Notes: a model not told the origin generated them from the letters alone. DNA of 64,000 bases from Agriotes lineatus (GCA_940337035.1 OW679195.1:172890015-172954014), one strand, 5' to 3'. Shown: positions 53,484-64,000, numbered from the stretch's first letter. Numbers and translations: made by a program.

Positions 53484-53739
53484 CTATATTGCTAGCACCT
53501 GTAAGTGGGGAGGTCACAGCGTTAGTGAGACAGACAACCAACTCTTCTACGTACTTGGTGAGCTGTGCGCAAGCGTTGTCTGCACGGTGGCGAAGTGAAC
53601 CTCATGGTCAAGTTTAAAATTCGCTTCTAAAGGCGGCTTCAAATTCTCACGCATGCGCATGAGACGGGTAGTACTCAGAGTGAGACTATATCGGCGCTGT
53701 AATGTTTTCGCCCGTTCCCAAACCCTACTAGCAATATAG
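53484..53739. mobile_element. 256-bp MITE inside LINE 1
   Basis: The block begins CTATATTGCTAG and ends CTAGCAATATAG, a 12-bp perfect inverted repeat. It interrupts the LINE 1 linker, whose reading resumes on both sides (KARKEWF right, KIRKQKNSARLKW left). A target duplication is not obvious, so the superfamily is open. Confidence 0.65.
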
Positions 53740-53769
53740 AAGTAATACATATATGGTCGAACCATTCTT

Positions 53770-54740
53770 TTCTTGCTTTATTTGTGTTTTTCTTCCCTAG
53801 TACTTGTTCGGCTGAACTCAATATGCTATTTTTTATTTTTCCCCAGTTATTTTCTATGTCTTCAGTATTAGTTGTGCTTGCTTGGCTGGTTTTTGTGACT
53901 TTCTCTTCATATTGTTTCCTTAGTTTGTCATCACATAGGGCGTCTATGTAAAATTCTCAATATTTCTTCTTGTGGTTATGTGACGTTCGGCGTCCTTTAG
54001 AGTCCTTCTATTTTATCATTACCACTACCAAGTTCTGATCCGTGTCTGCACTTGCGCCCTGTACGTTCTTGTATCTGTTGTGTTTTTACAAATTCCTCTT
54101 GTAGCTAGCGCGTGATCTATTTGGTTTTCTAATTGTCCCCCTGGGTATCGCCAAGTTACTCTATGTTTCTTTGGGTGAGAAAACTGTTGATAGAATTGAC
54201 ATCTTTAGTAGTCCGGCTAATTGACAATGCCTGTGTCCGTTATCGTTGGTCTTGTCATGTATAGTCCCATTCTCATTGCCAATTACGTCTTGTAGGTATA
54301 ATTCTCTTCCTAGTTGCGCTTTGCATGACCTGGTATTAATATTTTGCCTTTCCTTGGTATTTCATCACAAACTTTTATAAGTGCTTCGTAGAATTCATCT
54401 GTGATTCTTAGGTGTCCGTGGGTGCATAAATGTTAACTATAGTTAACGTATTATCTTTCATTCTTAATCTTAGTGTGGCGATCCTTCTACCTTCTGGTTT
54501 GAAGTTTATTATATTTTCTCTCATATTGTTATTTACGAAGAATCCCACTCTGTTACTACCTTGTTTACTTTCCCCGGTATAGAAGAATGTGTATTCGTCT
54601 TTCGTTATTTCTCCAGTTTTTCTCCATTTAACTTCTTGGACTACTGCTGTAATGTCTATATTATATTTTATTGTTTCTCTTCCAATTTCTTTCATTTTGC
54701 CGGTTTTCAGCATTGTTATAATATTCTATATGTTTGTCAT
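53770..54740 (-). pseudogene. Apurinic-type endonuclease, LINE 1
   Basis: The open part (54408-54713) reads IDITAVVQEVKWRKTGE, then DEYTFFYTGE and RMKDNTLTIVNIYAPTD, the N-terminal half of an RTE-like endonuclease. Below 54408 the domain is visible only in pieces across frames. It would nick the target DNA for reverse transcription. Confidence 0.72.
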
Positions 54741-55533
54741 TTTTGTTTTTTTTTTCTCCTCGTTTTGTTTTCTTCTTGTCTTCATCACATTTAGTTATGT
54801 GTCCTTTTCTATTACTTGTTGTCATCATTGTTTCCGTCCCGTTATTATTTCTTGTTACTTTTTTGAACTGTATTGGGTTCGTGTTATCTTCGTACTGTGC
54901 CTTGGGGTTGCATTTAAGTCCTCCTCGGATCGTGGGTTCCCTTTAGCGTCCTCCCTCCTTCTTTTTCTATGGGGTATTAGTATAGTCTACGCCCAGTTCT
55001 TTTTCTTTGGGACTGCTCCTTTGGAGGATTTTTCGTCATCTGTGGATTTTCCCTCTACTTCTTTTCCTCTGCATTCTTTGTACTGCTTGTTTCTTCCCCT
55101 TTACTCCCCTCAAGTTCTTTCATGTTCTATTCTTCCTCATCTATTATCAGCTTGTCTCCTCTCATTATTGCTCTATTTCCTGTTTTCTGGGTTCTAACAT
55201 GTGGGGTATCAGTTTTTTCCTGGTTTGCCTAGTTTTCTTGTCCAGATTCTCGCTTACCCTAATTCTTGTTCCCTTTAATCCAGCTAGGCTTCTTAATATC
55301 TCAATTTTCTTGAGTTTTGTTGTGAGACCTACTTTTATTGGCCTGCTTTCGTTTCCTTTCCGGGGCCCTAGTCTGTTTATGCTGTCAATTTCATTTTCTT
55401 CCGCTAATACTCCTATTTTTTCTACTACTTCTTTCAGAAATTTCTTTTTCAGTATTTTCATGTCCTCTTCGCCCTCTTCTGGAATGCCAAAAATTATTAT
55501 ATTCCTTTTCCTTGCTTCCTTCTCAAGCTCCAT
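54741..55533 (-). pseudogene. ORF1 with RRM-like domain, LINE 1
   Basis: 55165-55533 encodes RNIIIFGIPEEGEEDMKIL and, after about 55 residues, RVSENLDKKTRQTRKKLIP. This is the layout of the RRM-type domain in L1-like ORF1 proteins: an FGIPE strand, a basic C-terminal helix. A stop at 55165 is followed by lysine-rich sequence with VPKKKNWA, resembling VGTIPKKKNP in LINE 3. ORF1 would coat element RNA. The plus-strand frames here are shadows with Phe/Leu-rich products. Confidence 0.75.
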
Positions 55534-55661
55534 ATATTCTAAATAATAAAATTACTTTTTTTTAAATCGGCAGTGATTTATAGAACTCGGATTTTCTTTT
55601 CAAAAAGGTAAATACTTTTCCATATCTATAAAAACAATCTTCTTCTTGGCACTACAGCTCT

Positions 55662-57433
55662 TCAAAGAGCCTTGGCCTGCTCCACAACATTCTGCCATTC
55701 TCTTCTTTCCTCAGCTTTCCCTCTCCATCTTCGTACTCCAATTTGTCTCAAATCTTCCTCCACATCATCCAACCACCTCTTTCTAGGCCTTCCTCTTAAG
55801 CGTCTTCCCTCTGGTTTCTTTTCTAAAGTTATTTTGGGGGCTCTATCTTGCTGCATCCTATGCACGTGTCCCAACCATGTTATTCTATGGCTTTTTATTA
55901 TTGCCACTATATCAGGTTCTTTATATAGTTCTTTCAATTCATGGTTCATGCGTCGCCTCCAAACACCAGCATCATTTGTCGGTCCAAACACTTTCCTTAG
56001 AATTTTCCTTTCGAAAATTAATAACCTGTTCTTATCCTCTTCTGTCAATACCCACGTCTCTGATGCGTATGTCACTGTGGCTCTTAGTATGGTCTTATAG
56101 ATCTTTAGTTTTGCATTTCTAGATAAGATGGGAGACTTAAAGTATTTTTGTAACGAGTAGTAACATCTGTTTCCTGTACAGATTCTTGCCGCTATATCTT
56201 CTTTAATGTTATTTGTTTCCGTTAGTATACTTCCTAGATACTTAAATCGTTCTACTTTTTCGACACTCTTATTCTCCAAATGTATGGCTTCTGGTTGTCT
56301 TCTTCTTTCATCTCTTGTCTGCAGCATGTACTTTGTTTTTTGGTCGTTGGTTTTTAGTCCTGCGTTCGCCATTTCTCTTTCTAATTCATCAAACGCGGTT
56401 GTGAGCGCCTCTTTTGTTCTTGCCAGTATAACAACGTCATCTGCATATGCCAGGTATTGTACTGGACTATTATACAATGAACCTCCGGGGTTGTAGCTAA
56501 TAGCTCTAATGCCTTTCTCTAATACAATATTAAACAGGGATGTTGATAGAGGGTCTCCCTGTCTGAGGCCTTTGTTTATTTCAAACTCTTGTGATGTGGC
56601 TCTCCCTATTCTTACCTTGCTTCGTGTGTATTGCAGTGTCATCATTGTCATTTTAACTAATTTATCCGGTATTCCTAGATCCCTCATTGCTGCCTCCAGG
56701 TACTCTCGCTTCACACTATCATATGCCTTTCGGAAGTCTGTGTAGAGTTGATGAACCTCTATGTTGTATTCATAACACTTCTCCAGAATTCTTCTTATTG
56801 TGAATATATGGTCCGAAGTAGATCTATTGTTTCTGAACCCACTCTGGTAATCTCACAGAATTGGTACTATATATTGTTCTATTTTCTCTGCTATACTCCT
56901 TGTGATGATTTTATACACTACACTAAGTAGAGAGATGCCTCTGTAATTATCGCATGTTAACTTGTCGCCTTTTTTGAAAATCGGGCAAATCAAGGCGCTA
57001 TTCCATTCCCTTGGCATCTCTTCTTTTTCCCATATTTCCGTAATCAGTTTGTGTATTTTTTGGCTCATTTTGTCACCAGCATATTTTATCAGCTCGCCAT
57101 GTAATCCGTCCTCTCCTGGTGCCTTGTTATTTTTCAATGCTTTGATTATTTCTTCTATTTCTTGGAATGTGGGAGCTTTGATGTTTAAATGGGTCCATAT
57201 ACTTGCATGTGCTCAGACAGTCTTTCTTCATTTTCGTTTTCTTCTTCGACATGCTCCCCGTTTAACTCTTCTTTAAAGAATTCCTCCCATCTACTCATAA
57301 TTTCTACGTCATCTCCTAGCATTGTCCCTTGTTTATCTTTGATGTATTTTGTTCTTGTTTGATATTCTCTTTGGTTCTTTTTTAGGTCTTTATAGAATTT
57401 CCTACTATTCTTCCGTTGATATTCTCTTTCCAT
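55662..57433 (-). pseudogene. RT and C-terminal domain, LINE 2
   Basis: In order: NNKAPGEDGLHGELIKYAG, a DNYRGISLLSVVYKI segment, YQSGFRNNRSTSDH, KGLRQGDPLSTSLFNIVLE, the catalytic YLAYADDVVILAR, KYLGSIL, then the C-terminal WLGHVHRMQQDRAPK and RLRGRPRKRWLDDVEEDL. One phase is open from 56714 to 55662 (350 codons). The preceding motifs continue in the same phase, broken by a stop near 56857. Another phase change lies near 57140-57185. The GH-RM and RGRP-W tail is the same type as the stub at 439-708. Confidence 0.88.
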
Positions 57434-57438
57434 AACTT

Positions 57439-58426
57439 CTATCCGCTTTGTTTCATATTCTCTTTTCTTTCTTCTGCATATGTAGTGTGCTTGTCTTGGT
57501 AGTTTTCAGCTGTTTGTCTTGTTTCTCTTTGCAGCATATTTTCTCTTGCTTCTTTTTGTTTTTCATGTGCTTCCTTGCATTCTTCGTCATACCATTTGTT
57601 CCATGTCTTTTTTTGTCTTTCATCCAGGGTCGCTTTTGCTGCGTTGTTTACACATTCCTTTATTTCGTGCCACCTATCTTCTATTGATTTTGCTCCTTCC
57701 TTTTCTTCCCTGTTATTTAACATGTTATTTATTTTATTCTGGTAGTTGATTTTTGTGTTATCGTCTTGTATTAGTGTTTCTATATTATACTCGGGTATTT
57801 TTCTTTGTTGTACCTTATTGCTGGTATTCTTATACCTCTTTTTACCATTTTGTCTAAAGATTCCCTTTACCAGGAAGTGATCGGAGTATATGTCTGCTCC
57901 GCGCCAGCTTCTTATGTCCATAATGTTAAATGCATGTCTTTTATCAATCAGAACGTGGTCGATTTGGTTTTTTGTATTCCCATCGGGTGATTGCCATGTC
58001 TCCTTGTGTATGGTTTTATGTGGGAAGAAGGTGCTTTTTATAATCATGCCATTACTAATTGCGAAATCAATTATTCTCATTCCATTGTCGTTGCTCGTAT
58101 CGTGCTTGCTGTGTTGTCCTATGGCTTCCTCAAACTCTTATTTCTTTACCTATTTTGGCATTCATATCTCCTAAAATGAATTTCACATCTCCTTGGGGAG
58201 ATACACTGGTTATGTTCTCTAGCATCTCGTAAAAACTTTCTTTTGTGTCTTGATCTGCCTCCTCTGTTGGTGCGTGGCAGTTAATAAATGTTATATTATT
58301 CCCTTTTCCTTCTATTCGCAGAGTACATATCTTTTCGCTTACTGCTTTAAAATCTCTTACCAGATGTTGTGCTTTTCTGCTTACTAGAAAGCCTGTGCCT
58401 AATGTATTAGTCGTGTTTCCGCTGTT
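57439..58426 (-). pseudogene. Endonuclease, LINE 2 (N-terminus missing)
   Basis: Upstream frame: GTGFLVSRKAQHLVRDFKAV, ITFINCHAPTEEAD and FILGDMNAKIGKE. Downstream frame: KETWQSPDGNTKNQIDHVLI and DIYSDHFLVKG. These are the catalytic landmarks of the apurinic-type endonuclease (GDMNAK, QIDHV, SDH). The first third is missing, so the copy was 5'-truncated on insertion. A phase change near 58100-58130 separates the two frames. Confidence 0.85.
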
Positions 58427-58470
58427 AAACAATACTTATATAATAAATTTCATAACAGGTTTAACGTGAG

Positions 58471-58749
58471 TTATCTAGAAATGTCAATATTTTCATGGCG
58501 CTTCAAACAAGTTTTCAGCATTGAAATTTTAGTTCACAAACTATTTTGGTCAAAGCTTTTTGACAATCCTGACAAATAGCACAGTAAAACGTCTTTGTTA
58601 ACAGCTTCAAATCTCTCGCTTTTGCTCCAGTTGATGCTCCTTCTCGTATTTATTTTTTGTTTTTGAAAGCAGTAAATCTTGAGCTGCTGCAGCCGCTTCA
58701 TCGAGAATTTTAGCACACTTTTACGACTTTCACCTTCCACATTATTCAT
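58471..58749 (-). pseudogene. Crypton-like/DUF3504 recombinase N-terminal relic
   Basis: Two phases together read like the SAM-like N-terminal domain of a tyrosine-recombinase family found in many insect genomes. One phase gives AKILDEAAAAAQDLLLSKTK and KYEKEHQLEQKRE. The other gives EAVNKDVLLCYLSGLSKSF and ends TKISMLKTCLKRHENIDISR. A TGA stands where the family usually has Trp (about 58536). No catalytic domain follows. The family call is from memory of its YEKEY...LL-YLS-LS pattern and is uncertain. Confidence 0.42.
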
Positions 58750-58974
58750 TTACTCTTGTTTTTGTAAATAAACATTGCTACACAAACGAAAACACACTCG
58801 CAAGGCTACTTACATCATTGCTATACTACCAAATTCCTTTGTCATAGTATGACAGCGATACTCTAGGTTATATCGACATTGACAATTAGGAAAAGCATGC
58901 GTTAGGAGCCAATTTTTGTAGGTATCACGAAAGTATAGAACGTCACACAGCATAAAAAATTTTGCATTTTATTA
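58750..58974. other. Non-coding flank of LINE 3
   Basis: No motif is recognised. The flank ends at the 11-bp target duplication AAATGACATTA (58975-58985). Confidence 0.45.
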
Positions 58975-59156
58975 AAATGACATTATTTCTTCTTCTTCGT
59001 TCCTTTCATTCCGTCCGGAATATAGGGCGTCTTCAAGACGTTTCTCTGACTGGTAAGTCCGTAATATAAGGTAGTCAGTCTTATACAACTGTCCACACAT
59101 ATTTTACACTGCTCACTATTATTCACTTTACTTTAGTTTGGTGAGTTGAGTCCATT

Positions 59157-61261
59157 TTATTTTTGTTGGCTGCATAAAGATTGAACGAAATTTTTCCATC
59201 TGTTTTTGTTTTGGGCTAGTTCTTTCACTTGGTTCCATGTTGTATTTATTGCTTTTACTTCCTTAAGTACATTTCTTCTCCAAGTTTGAGCTGGTCTGCC
59301 TCTCTTTATTTTTCCCTTAACATTATATTCAAGGGCTTGACGGGCTAGTCTGAGCGTGGTTTTCTTAATGTGTGACCAATCCATCTCCACCGGTGTCTTA
59401 ATATGGTCACATTAACTGGTTCTTGCTCTGTAATATTCCAGAGTTCTATATTTGAAATTGTAATTGGCCAATGGATTTTCATTATTGTTCGGAGGCATTT
59501 GTTAATATTTGTATTTTCTGTAATTGTTGTTTGTTTAATGCCCAAGTTTCACACCCATAGAGAAGTACAGTGATCACATTTGTTCTGAGTATCCTCAGTT
59601 TTGTTTTCTTTGATATCTCATTTGACACCCAGATTTTGTGGAGAGTTCTAAAGGAGTTTTGTGCTTTATTTATCCTTGCTTTTATATCCGACTTACATCC
59701 TCCTTCTTTGTCCAGTATGCTGCCGAGATAAGTAAAGTTTGTAACATCATACACCTTGCTTCCTTCTATCCTTATTTCAGTTCTATCTTCCATATTTGTT
59801 CTTATTGTCTTCGTCTTGTTTGTGTTAATTTCCAGGCCCATTGTACTTGCTTTTATTTTAAGTAAATTTAGTTTATCTTGTAAGTGTTCTCTTTTCTCGG
59901 TAATTAAACAGATATCGTCCGCATATTCTAAATCCTCAAGTTTCGTGTCAAATCTCCAAACTAGTCCTTTTTGATTATCTACAGTTCTTCTCATTACCCA
60001 ATCAATACTTATTAGAAATAGTAAGGGCGATAGGATGCAGCCTTGTCTCACGCCATTTTCAATTTCAAAACTATCGGATTTTTCCCTGTTGTGTATTATA
60101 CATGCGTTGTAATTTACATAGAGTAGCTTAATAAGTTTAATATATTTATCTGGTATTCCGTAAGTCTTAAGTATTTTTCCACATTTTCTGTCGATTTATT
60201 TTGTCGAATGCTTCCTTGAAATCAATGAATCCTATATATAATTCTTTCTGCCATTCGTTACATTCGTCTAGTATTATCCTTAAGGTGTTAATGTGATCTA
60301 TACATGAACTTCGTGGTCTAAAACCGGCTTGGTTGTTTCTGAGTTTATTTAAGGTTGCATCCCTTAACCTTTCTAGTATTATTCTCGTTAATATCTTACT
60401 TGTGGTGTTTAATATTGTAATGGCTCTCCAGTTATCGCATTCTGTGGTATTGCCTTTTTTGGGTATTTTGACAATTAAGCCTTCTGTCCATTCTTTCAGG
60501 ATTTTTTCTTCTGTCCAAATTTTCTTTAATAGCTTGTGTAGAATTTTTACAATTGGTTCTGATCCTGCCTTAATCAGTTCCCCTGGGATGTCATCCAATC
60601 CAACCGCCTTATTGTTTTTCAATTGTTTAATAGCTTGTACAATTTCTCTTTCCGTTATTTCGTTCGTATTTATATTTGGTTGTAATTCTGCTTCTTCGTC
60701 CTCTTCATCATTCTCTTCTATAGTTGTACTATCCCTTTGGGTACTAAAAATTTCCTTAAAATATTCTACCCATCTATTTATTATATCCTGTTGTGTGAGC
60801 AGTATTCCTTTCTTGTCTTTGATGTTATTGGTTGTTGTATTTCTTCTACCTGACATTTTTCGTGTTGTTTTATATAACGTGCTTAGGTCATTTCTATCTG
60901 CTGCCGTTTCGGCTTCTTTTAGCATCTCCTCTATTTGTTTTCTTCGGTTCCTTCTTGCGCTTTTTTTTATTTGTTTATCTGTCTCCCAGTATGCTTGTTC
61001 GAGTGTTTTCTTCTGTTCGTCTGTTCTTGCAGTTAGTATTTTTTGTTTAAGCTTATTTCTTTCCTCTATTAATTTCTCTGTGTTCATAGTCATCCACGGC
61101 TTGTGTTTTCTCTTTTTTATTCCTATTATTTCTTCTGCTGTTGTCTTTACGACTTCTTTATATTTTCCCCAAAACTGTTCTATATTTAGTTCGTCCATGT
61201 TTACTTTCACTTTATCTTCCAGTTTTGTGCAGAACTTTGTTTGCATTTCTGTATCCTTCAA
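59157..61261 (-). pseudogene. Reverse transcriptase and C-terminus, LINE 3
   Basis: One phase is open from 61261 to 60167 (364 codons): MSGRRNTTTNNIKDKKGILL, AIKQLKNNKAVGLDDIPGEL, CDNWRAITILNTTSKILTRI, NQAGFRPRSSCIDHIN and LYIGFIDFKEAFDKINRQK. The next (60051 to 59482) holds MRQGCILSPLLFLISIDWVM, the catalytic LEYADDICLI, NFTYLGSILDKEGG and LLYGCETWALNKQQ. The tail (59545 to 59157) holds WRWIGHTLRK and KGKIKRGRPAQTWRR. At least three frame changes are needed to join them. Confidence 0.9.
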
Positions 61262-61300
61262 TAGATGTGTGTTATATTTTATTCTTATATTGCTTTTGTT

Positions 61301-62055
61301 CTAATTGGTTTTTAATTTAACTTTAATCTTTACTCTCACTAAAGCATGATCAGATCCTATGTCGGCTCCATTCATTGCTCTCACGTCCAGCAGGCAATTT
61401 CTATGTCTTCTCTCTATAGCGACATGATCAATCTGGTTGCAGGGTTTACCACCTGGTCCTATCCACGTGATTTTGTGTTTTAACTTATGAGGGAATATAC
61501 TGCCACCCACTAATAAGTTGTTCACAGCACAGAAATCTAAAAACCTTTCGCCATTATCATTCGTCGCCCCTATTCTTTCTTTTCCCATTATTTCTTCTCT
61601 ACCTTCATTTTCGCTCCCAATTTTTGTGTTCATATCTCCTATCAGTAGGAAAATATCTCTTTTTTTCCTTTGTTTATCGTACGTTTTTTGTAACTCTTCA
61701 TAATAATCATCTTTTTTGTTTTGTACTGCCATATTTGTTGGTGCGTACGTATTGATTATTGTAATGTTAAAAAACTTTGCACTGAATCTGGCTACAATTA
61801 TTCTCTCGCTAACCGCTTCCCAATCTATGAGCGCTCTTCTTGCTTCTCGATTCATTATAGCATCTTCCTCTGTTTTCCCGGAGTATACTAGTGTTTTTCC
61901 TTGTTCTAATGTTAATTCTCCGTTTCCAAGCCACCTTGTTTTGTTTAATGCCAGAATCTCTATTCTGTACTTTTCCATCTGGTTTATTATTTGATTTATT
62001 TTCTCCATTGCGACCATGGTTCGTATGTTCCAACAGCCTAAGTATTTAACTTTTC
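61301..62055 (-). pseudogene. Endonuclease, LINE 3
   Basis: 238 codons are open from 62017. Landmarks are EILALNKTRWLGNGE, NITIINTYAPTNMAVQNKK, DIFLLIGDMNTKIGSENEGR, CNQIDHVAIERRH and GADIGSDHALVRVKIKV. All catalytic landmarks of the apurinic-type endonuclease are present. The domain start extends upstream to about 62055, where the phase reads LGCWNIRTM, the usual beginning. The linker to RT at about 61261-61301 needs a frame change. Confidence 0.88.
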
Positions 62056-62080
62056 TTGTATCTAATCATTCCTTTACTAC

Positions 62081-62301
62081 ACTCACCGGCACGAAAAACG
62101 GAGCACTTGCATTTTTTTATTAGATTTAAAATTGTATCCCTTTGTGATGTTTTATTATATTACATTTATTATTATACATTTACTATACATGTTATAATGT
62201 TAAATGTATAGTAATAAATGTAATAATAAAACATCACAAAGGGATACAATTTTAAATCTAATAAAAAAATGCAAGTGCTCCGTTTTTCGTGCCGGTGAGT
62301 G
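62081..62301. mobile_element. 221-bp palindromic MITE in LINE 3 ORF1
   Basis: The two halves are near-perfect inverted copies: CACTCACCGGCACGAAAAAC on the left, its complement on the right, with an ACATGT centre. TA flanks both sides (62079-62080 and 62302-62303), as for Tc1-mariner-type MITEs. The hairpin would be almost fully paired for about 80 bp per arm. Confidence 0.88.
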
Positions 62302-62303
62302 TA

Positions 62304-63104
62304 TTTGTTCCTTTCTCATCTGCATTTATGTTTAGACTTTCTTTATTCTTTCGTTTATTTGTTTCTTCTGTTATTTTCCCCGCCTTTATTCTGTATTTTC
62401 TCTTGATTAAGGGGTTTGTTTTATGCTCATTTCTATTACATTCTTTATATATTTGCCAGTTCTTCAGTCTTTTTAAGACCTCTTCTGATGGAGTTTTGAT
62501 TTTATCAGAGTTAAGTATTTTTGCTTCTTTTTCCGTATATTTAATTCTTTTTAGTTTATCTGCTTTTAGTATTTCCTCTTGCTTTGCATTCTCATTTGTA
62601 TTATTCTTTTACCCATTTTCCTCGCCTGTCGTCATCTGTTCTTCCGTCCTTTTTGTTTCTTCTACTTGTTGATATGGTTTGGTATTTGTGATCTTTCGTA
62701 GATCCTTTTTTTGAGCTGCTTCTGAGGACTTATTTGTTATATCCTTTCCTGTTTCTTTTCCTTTTTTTTCTTCTATTTTCGTGTGAGGCATTAGTATTGT
62801 TTGTGCCCAGTATTGGGTTCTTTTTTTTTGGTATTGTTCCTACTGATACTGTTTGCTTGGGGGAATTTCCATTTTCCTCGTCCGTCGATCTTCCTCTCCT
62901 TTTGCCCTCTTTGCCTTCCTCTGCTTCCAACGTGTCTTCCTCATCTAAATCCTCTTCTCCCTGATTTTCTGACTGTACTGTTTGATTATCTTTAGAGTAT
63001 TGTTTCTTTGCTCTAGTGTCTTCTGTCGTATCTTCTACGTAATCCTGTTCTGTTAGTTGTTCCACTGCGGAGGGTTCACCATTGACGAATAATTTATTGT
63101 ACAC
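62304..63104 (-). pseudogene. ORF1, LINE 3 (split by frame changes)
   Basis: The 124-codon frame at 62730-63104 starts MYNKLFVNGEPSAVEQL and is highly charged, with RRGRSTDEENGNSPKQTVS, VGTIPKKKNPILG and RRKKRKRNRKGYN. The remainder, down to the MITE, is a lysine- and glutamate-rich stretch in other phases. No RRM domain is visible, unlike LINE 1. The PKKKN motif links it to LINE 1. RNA-binding is inferred from position and charge only. Confidence 0.65.
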
Positions 63105-63116
63105 TAAATGACATTA

Positions 63117-64000
63117 CTAATATAACCTTAAACCATCAGATGTAAAATGCCAATGTCACTTTGCTACCAACATAAATTTAATAAGAAATTATTCCACAGC
63201 CCTCTAAAGGATAAAAGTTTTCGATCATATGGTATTGTAGGCCATAGGATGAAATAAAATTTTGTATTCTACTCGTCTGGAATGCCTAATAGACACTCAA
63301 GAAAATTTACTTTTTCGTTCGTGGCTAATTCCACACTTGTACAATAAATAATTTTACTTTGGCAAATTTGATAATGAAAACTAAACAAAATCTGTATTAC
63401 CACCACATGAAAGTACCTACAACTATTATATTGCCAACTCAACAAAAATTGAGTTTGGAAGGAGTTTTGTGAGCAGATAATACAATTGAATTTATTATTG
63501 TTGCTTAGATCAGCCCGGGGCGCAGTATGAAATTAAGTACGATGCATCGCCTGCAAGAGTGGTGTCGAAGCATGACCTAGGAAAATTTTTGATCGACTGT
63601 TTGACGCAGCCTGAGCATTACGGCAAGGTCTGTGGCATTGCCACGAAGTATTCTTAAGCGTCCAGAAGTGACAATGAGTGTAGAGTTAAAGTGTTTGGTA
63701 GATGTTTGATATAAATTCCAGGAACAGTCTTCCGGGTTATGGACAAAAATGGGTAAAGGATTTTATAAATTGGTACCAAGGGCAGAAATTCCAAATTTAT
63801 ATTGTATTTAAGTAGGGTTCTGACTGTGGCAGTCTAAAATTGTTAACTTTGGCGAACAAATGGATATATGTATGTATTATTGAGATGTAAGCTTTTGTAG
63901 AACATCTAGATGTCAGTTTGAAGGTATATCATTCTATGTTCAACCATGGAATGAAGTTGTTTTGCACTTTGGAGCTGTAGATTACAACAAAATTTTTAAG
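63117..64000. other. Non-coding, nothing recognised
   Basis: No gene, RNA or repeat boundary is recognised in this last stretch. Confidence 0.5.

Larger units (their letters stand above)
52671..55545 (-). mobile_element. RTE-like LINE 1, 3' end lost in the gap
   Basis: In minus-strand order: an ORF1 with an RRM-like domain (55165-55533), a C-terminal ORF1 stretch with PKKKN, an endonuclease (about 54713 to 53770) and the start of an RT (53250 to 52671). The rest of the RT should lie beyond the N run. The 5' end near 55545 is probably truncated, because ORF1 begins directly at its conserved domain. A 256-bp MITE interrupts the endonuclease-RT linker. Confidence 0.8.
55639..58426 (-). mobile_element. 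RTE-like LINE 2, 5'-truncated
   Basis: AAACAAT flanks both ends (55632-55638 and 58427-58433) as a 7-bp target duplication. The 3' end has a short GAAGAAGA-type tail. The element starts inside the endonuclease and runs to the RT C-terminus. It is related to LINEs 1 and 3 but distinct in sequence. Confidence 0.85.
58986..63105 (-). mobile_element. RTE-like LINE 3, apparently full length
   Basis: AAATGACATTA occurs at 58975-58985 and 63106-63116, an exact 11-bp target duplication around a 4.1-kb minus-strand element. It contains ORF1 (63104 to about 62304), an endonuclease and a complete RT with C-terminal tail, and ends in (GAA)n. A 221-bp palindromic MITE interrupts ORF1. The coding regions have several frame changes. 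Confidence 0.88.

Noticed and set aside
54589..55565. Plus-strand Phe/Leu-rich frames that look like membrane proteins
   Set aside because: They lie opposite the lysine- and glutamate-rich LINE 1 ORF1. The hydrophobic composition is the antisense reading of that strand.
60333..61304. 323-codon plus-strand frame rich in Ser, Phe and Leu
   Set aside because: It is exactly antisense to the LINE 3 RT, which has clear catalytic motifs.

Overview
This window is a repeat-dense, gene-poor stretch of an arthropod (probably insect) nuclear genome. I found no host protein-coding gene I could support. Almost everything recognisable is a mobile element, the relic of one, or tandem satellite. An R1-clade non-LTR retrotransposon, a Penelope-like element, two Ty3/gypsy elements, tRNA-headed SINEs and an IS630-Tc1-mariner transposase together point to an insect. 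The order cannot be fixed from sequence alone. A run of 100 N at 52571-52670 shows this is an assembled eukaryotic scaffold.

Layout. 1-860: a dispersed repeat carrying a hammerhead-ribozyme-like core, then a non-LTR C-terminal stub. 860-4910: AT-rich DNA with palindromes and two foldback elements (2475-3228, 3990-4231). 4911-11151: gypsy element 1 on the minus strand, with two 377-bp LTRs, a 4-bp target duplication, a 331-bp internal duplication in gag, and a 1-kb LINE fragment inserted in its reverse transcriptase. 11822-11890: tRNA-Gly-like relic. 12077-14227: LINE fragments. 14621-14778: second copy of the ribozyme-like repeat. 15480-15960: unrecognised decayed coding. 16441-18420: an RT fragment followed by a Penelope-like element whose 5' end is inverted. 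19082-20450: a transposase with an intact 405-codon frame and D-D-E spacing like the DD82E (Sailor) group. 21430-23810: two SINEs, a LINE fragment and an integrase fragment.

24034-27412 is a series of four tandem arrays with units of 30, 8, 10 and 9 bp. 27413-44622 is gypsy element 2 (plus strand, LTRs about 2.1 kb), sitting inside the 9-bp satellite. It has been invaded twice: by a 3.7-kb R1-clade LINE in its RT (9-bp target duplication) and by a 3.6-kb foldback element in its integrase. The foldback contains a GC-rich minisatellite and a mariner-like MITE. The satellite resumes at 44623-47038 and 49303-52570, now with a 36-bp higher-order unit, split by an apparent solo LTR (47039-49302, target duplication CGTT).

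After the gap, 52671-63105 holds three related non-LTR elements, all on the minus strand: one cut by the gap, one 5'-truncated (7-bp target duplication) and one apparently full length (11-bp target duplication). Two carry MITEs, and a relic of a Crypton-like recombinase lies between two of them. 63117-64000 shows nothing recognisable.

The elements do not form a working pathway. Their nesting gives a relative chronology: satellite, then LTR elements, then R1 and foldback insertions, then the MITE. Several frameshifts fall in homopolymer runs, so some apparent breaks could be assembly errors. All family assignments rest on reading motifs by eye, without database searches.
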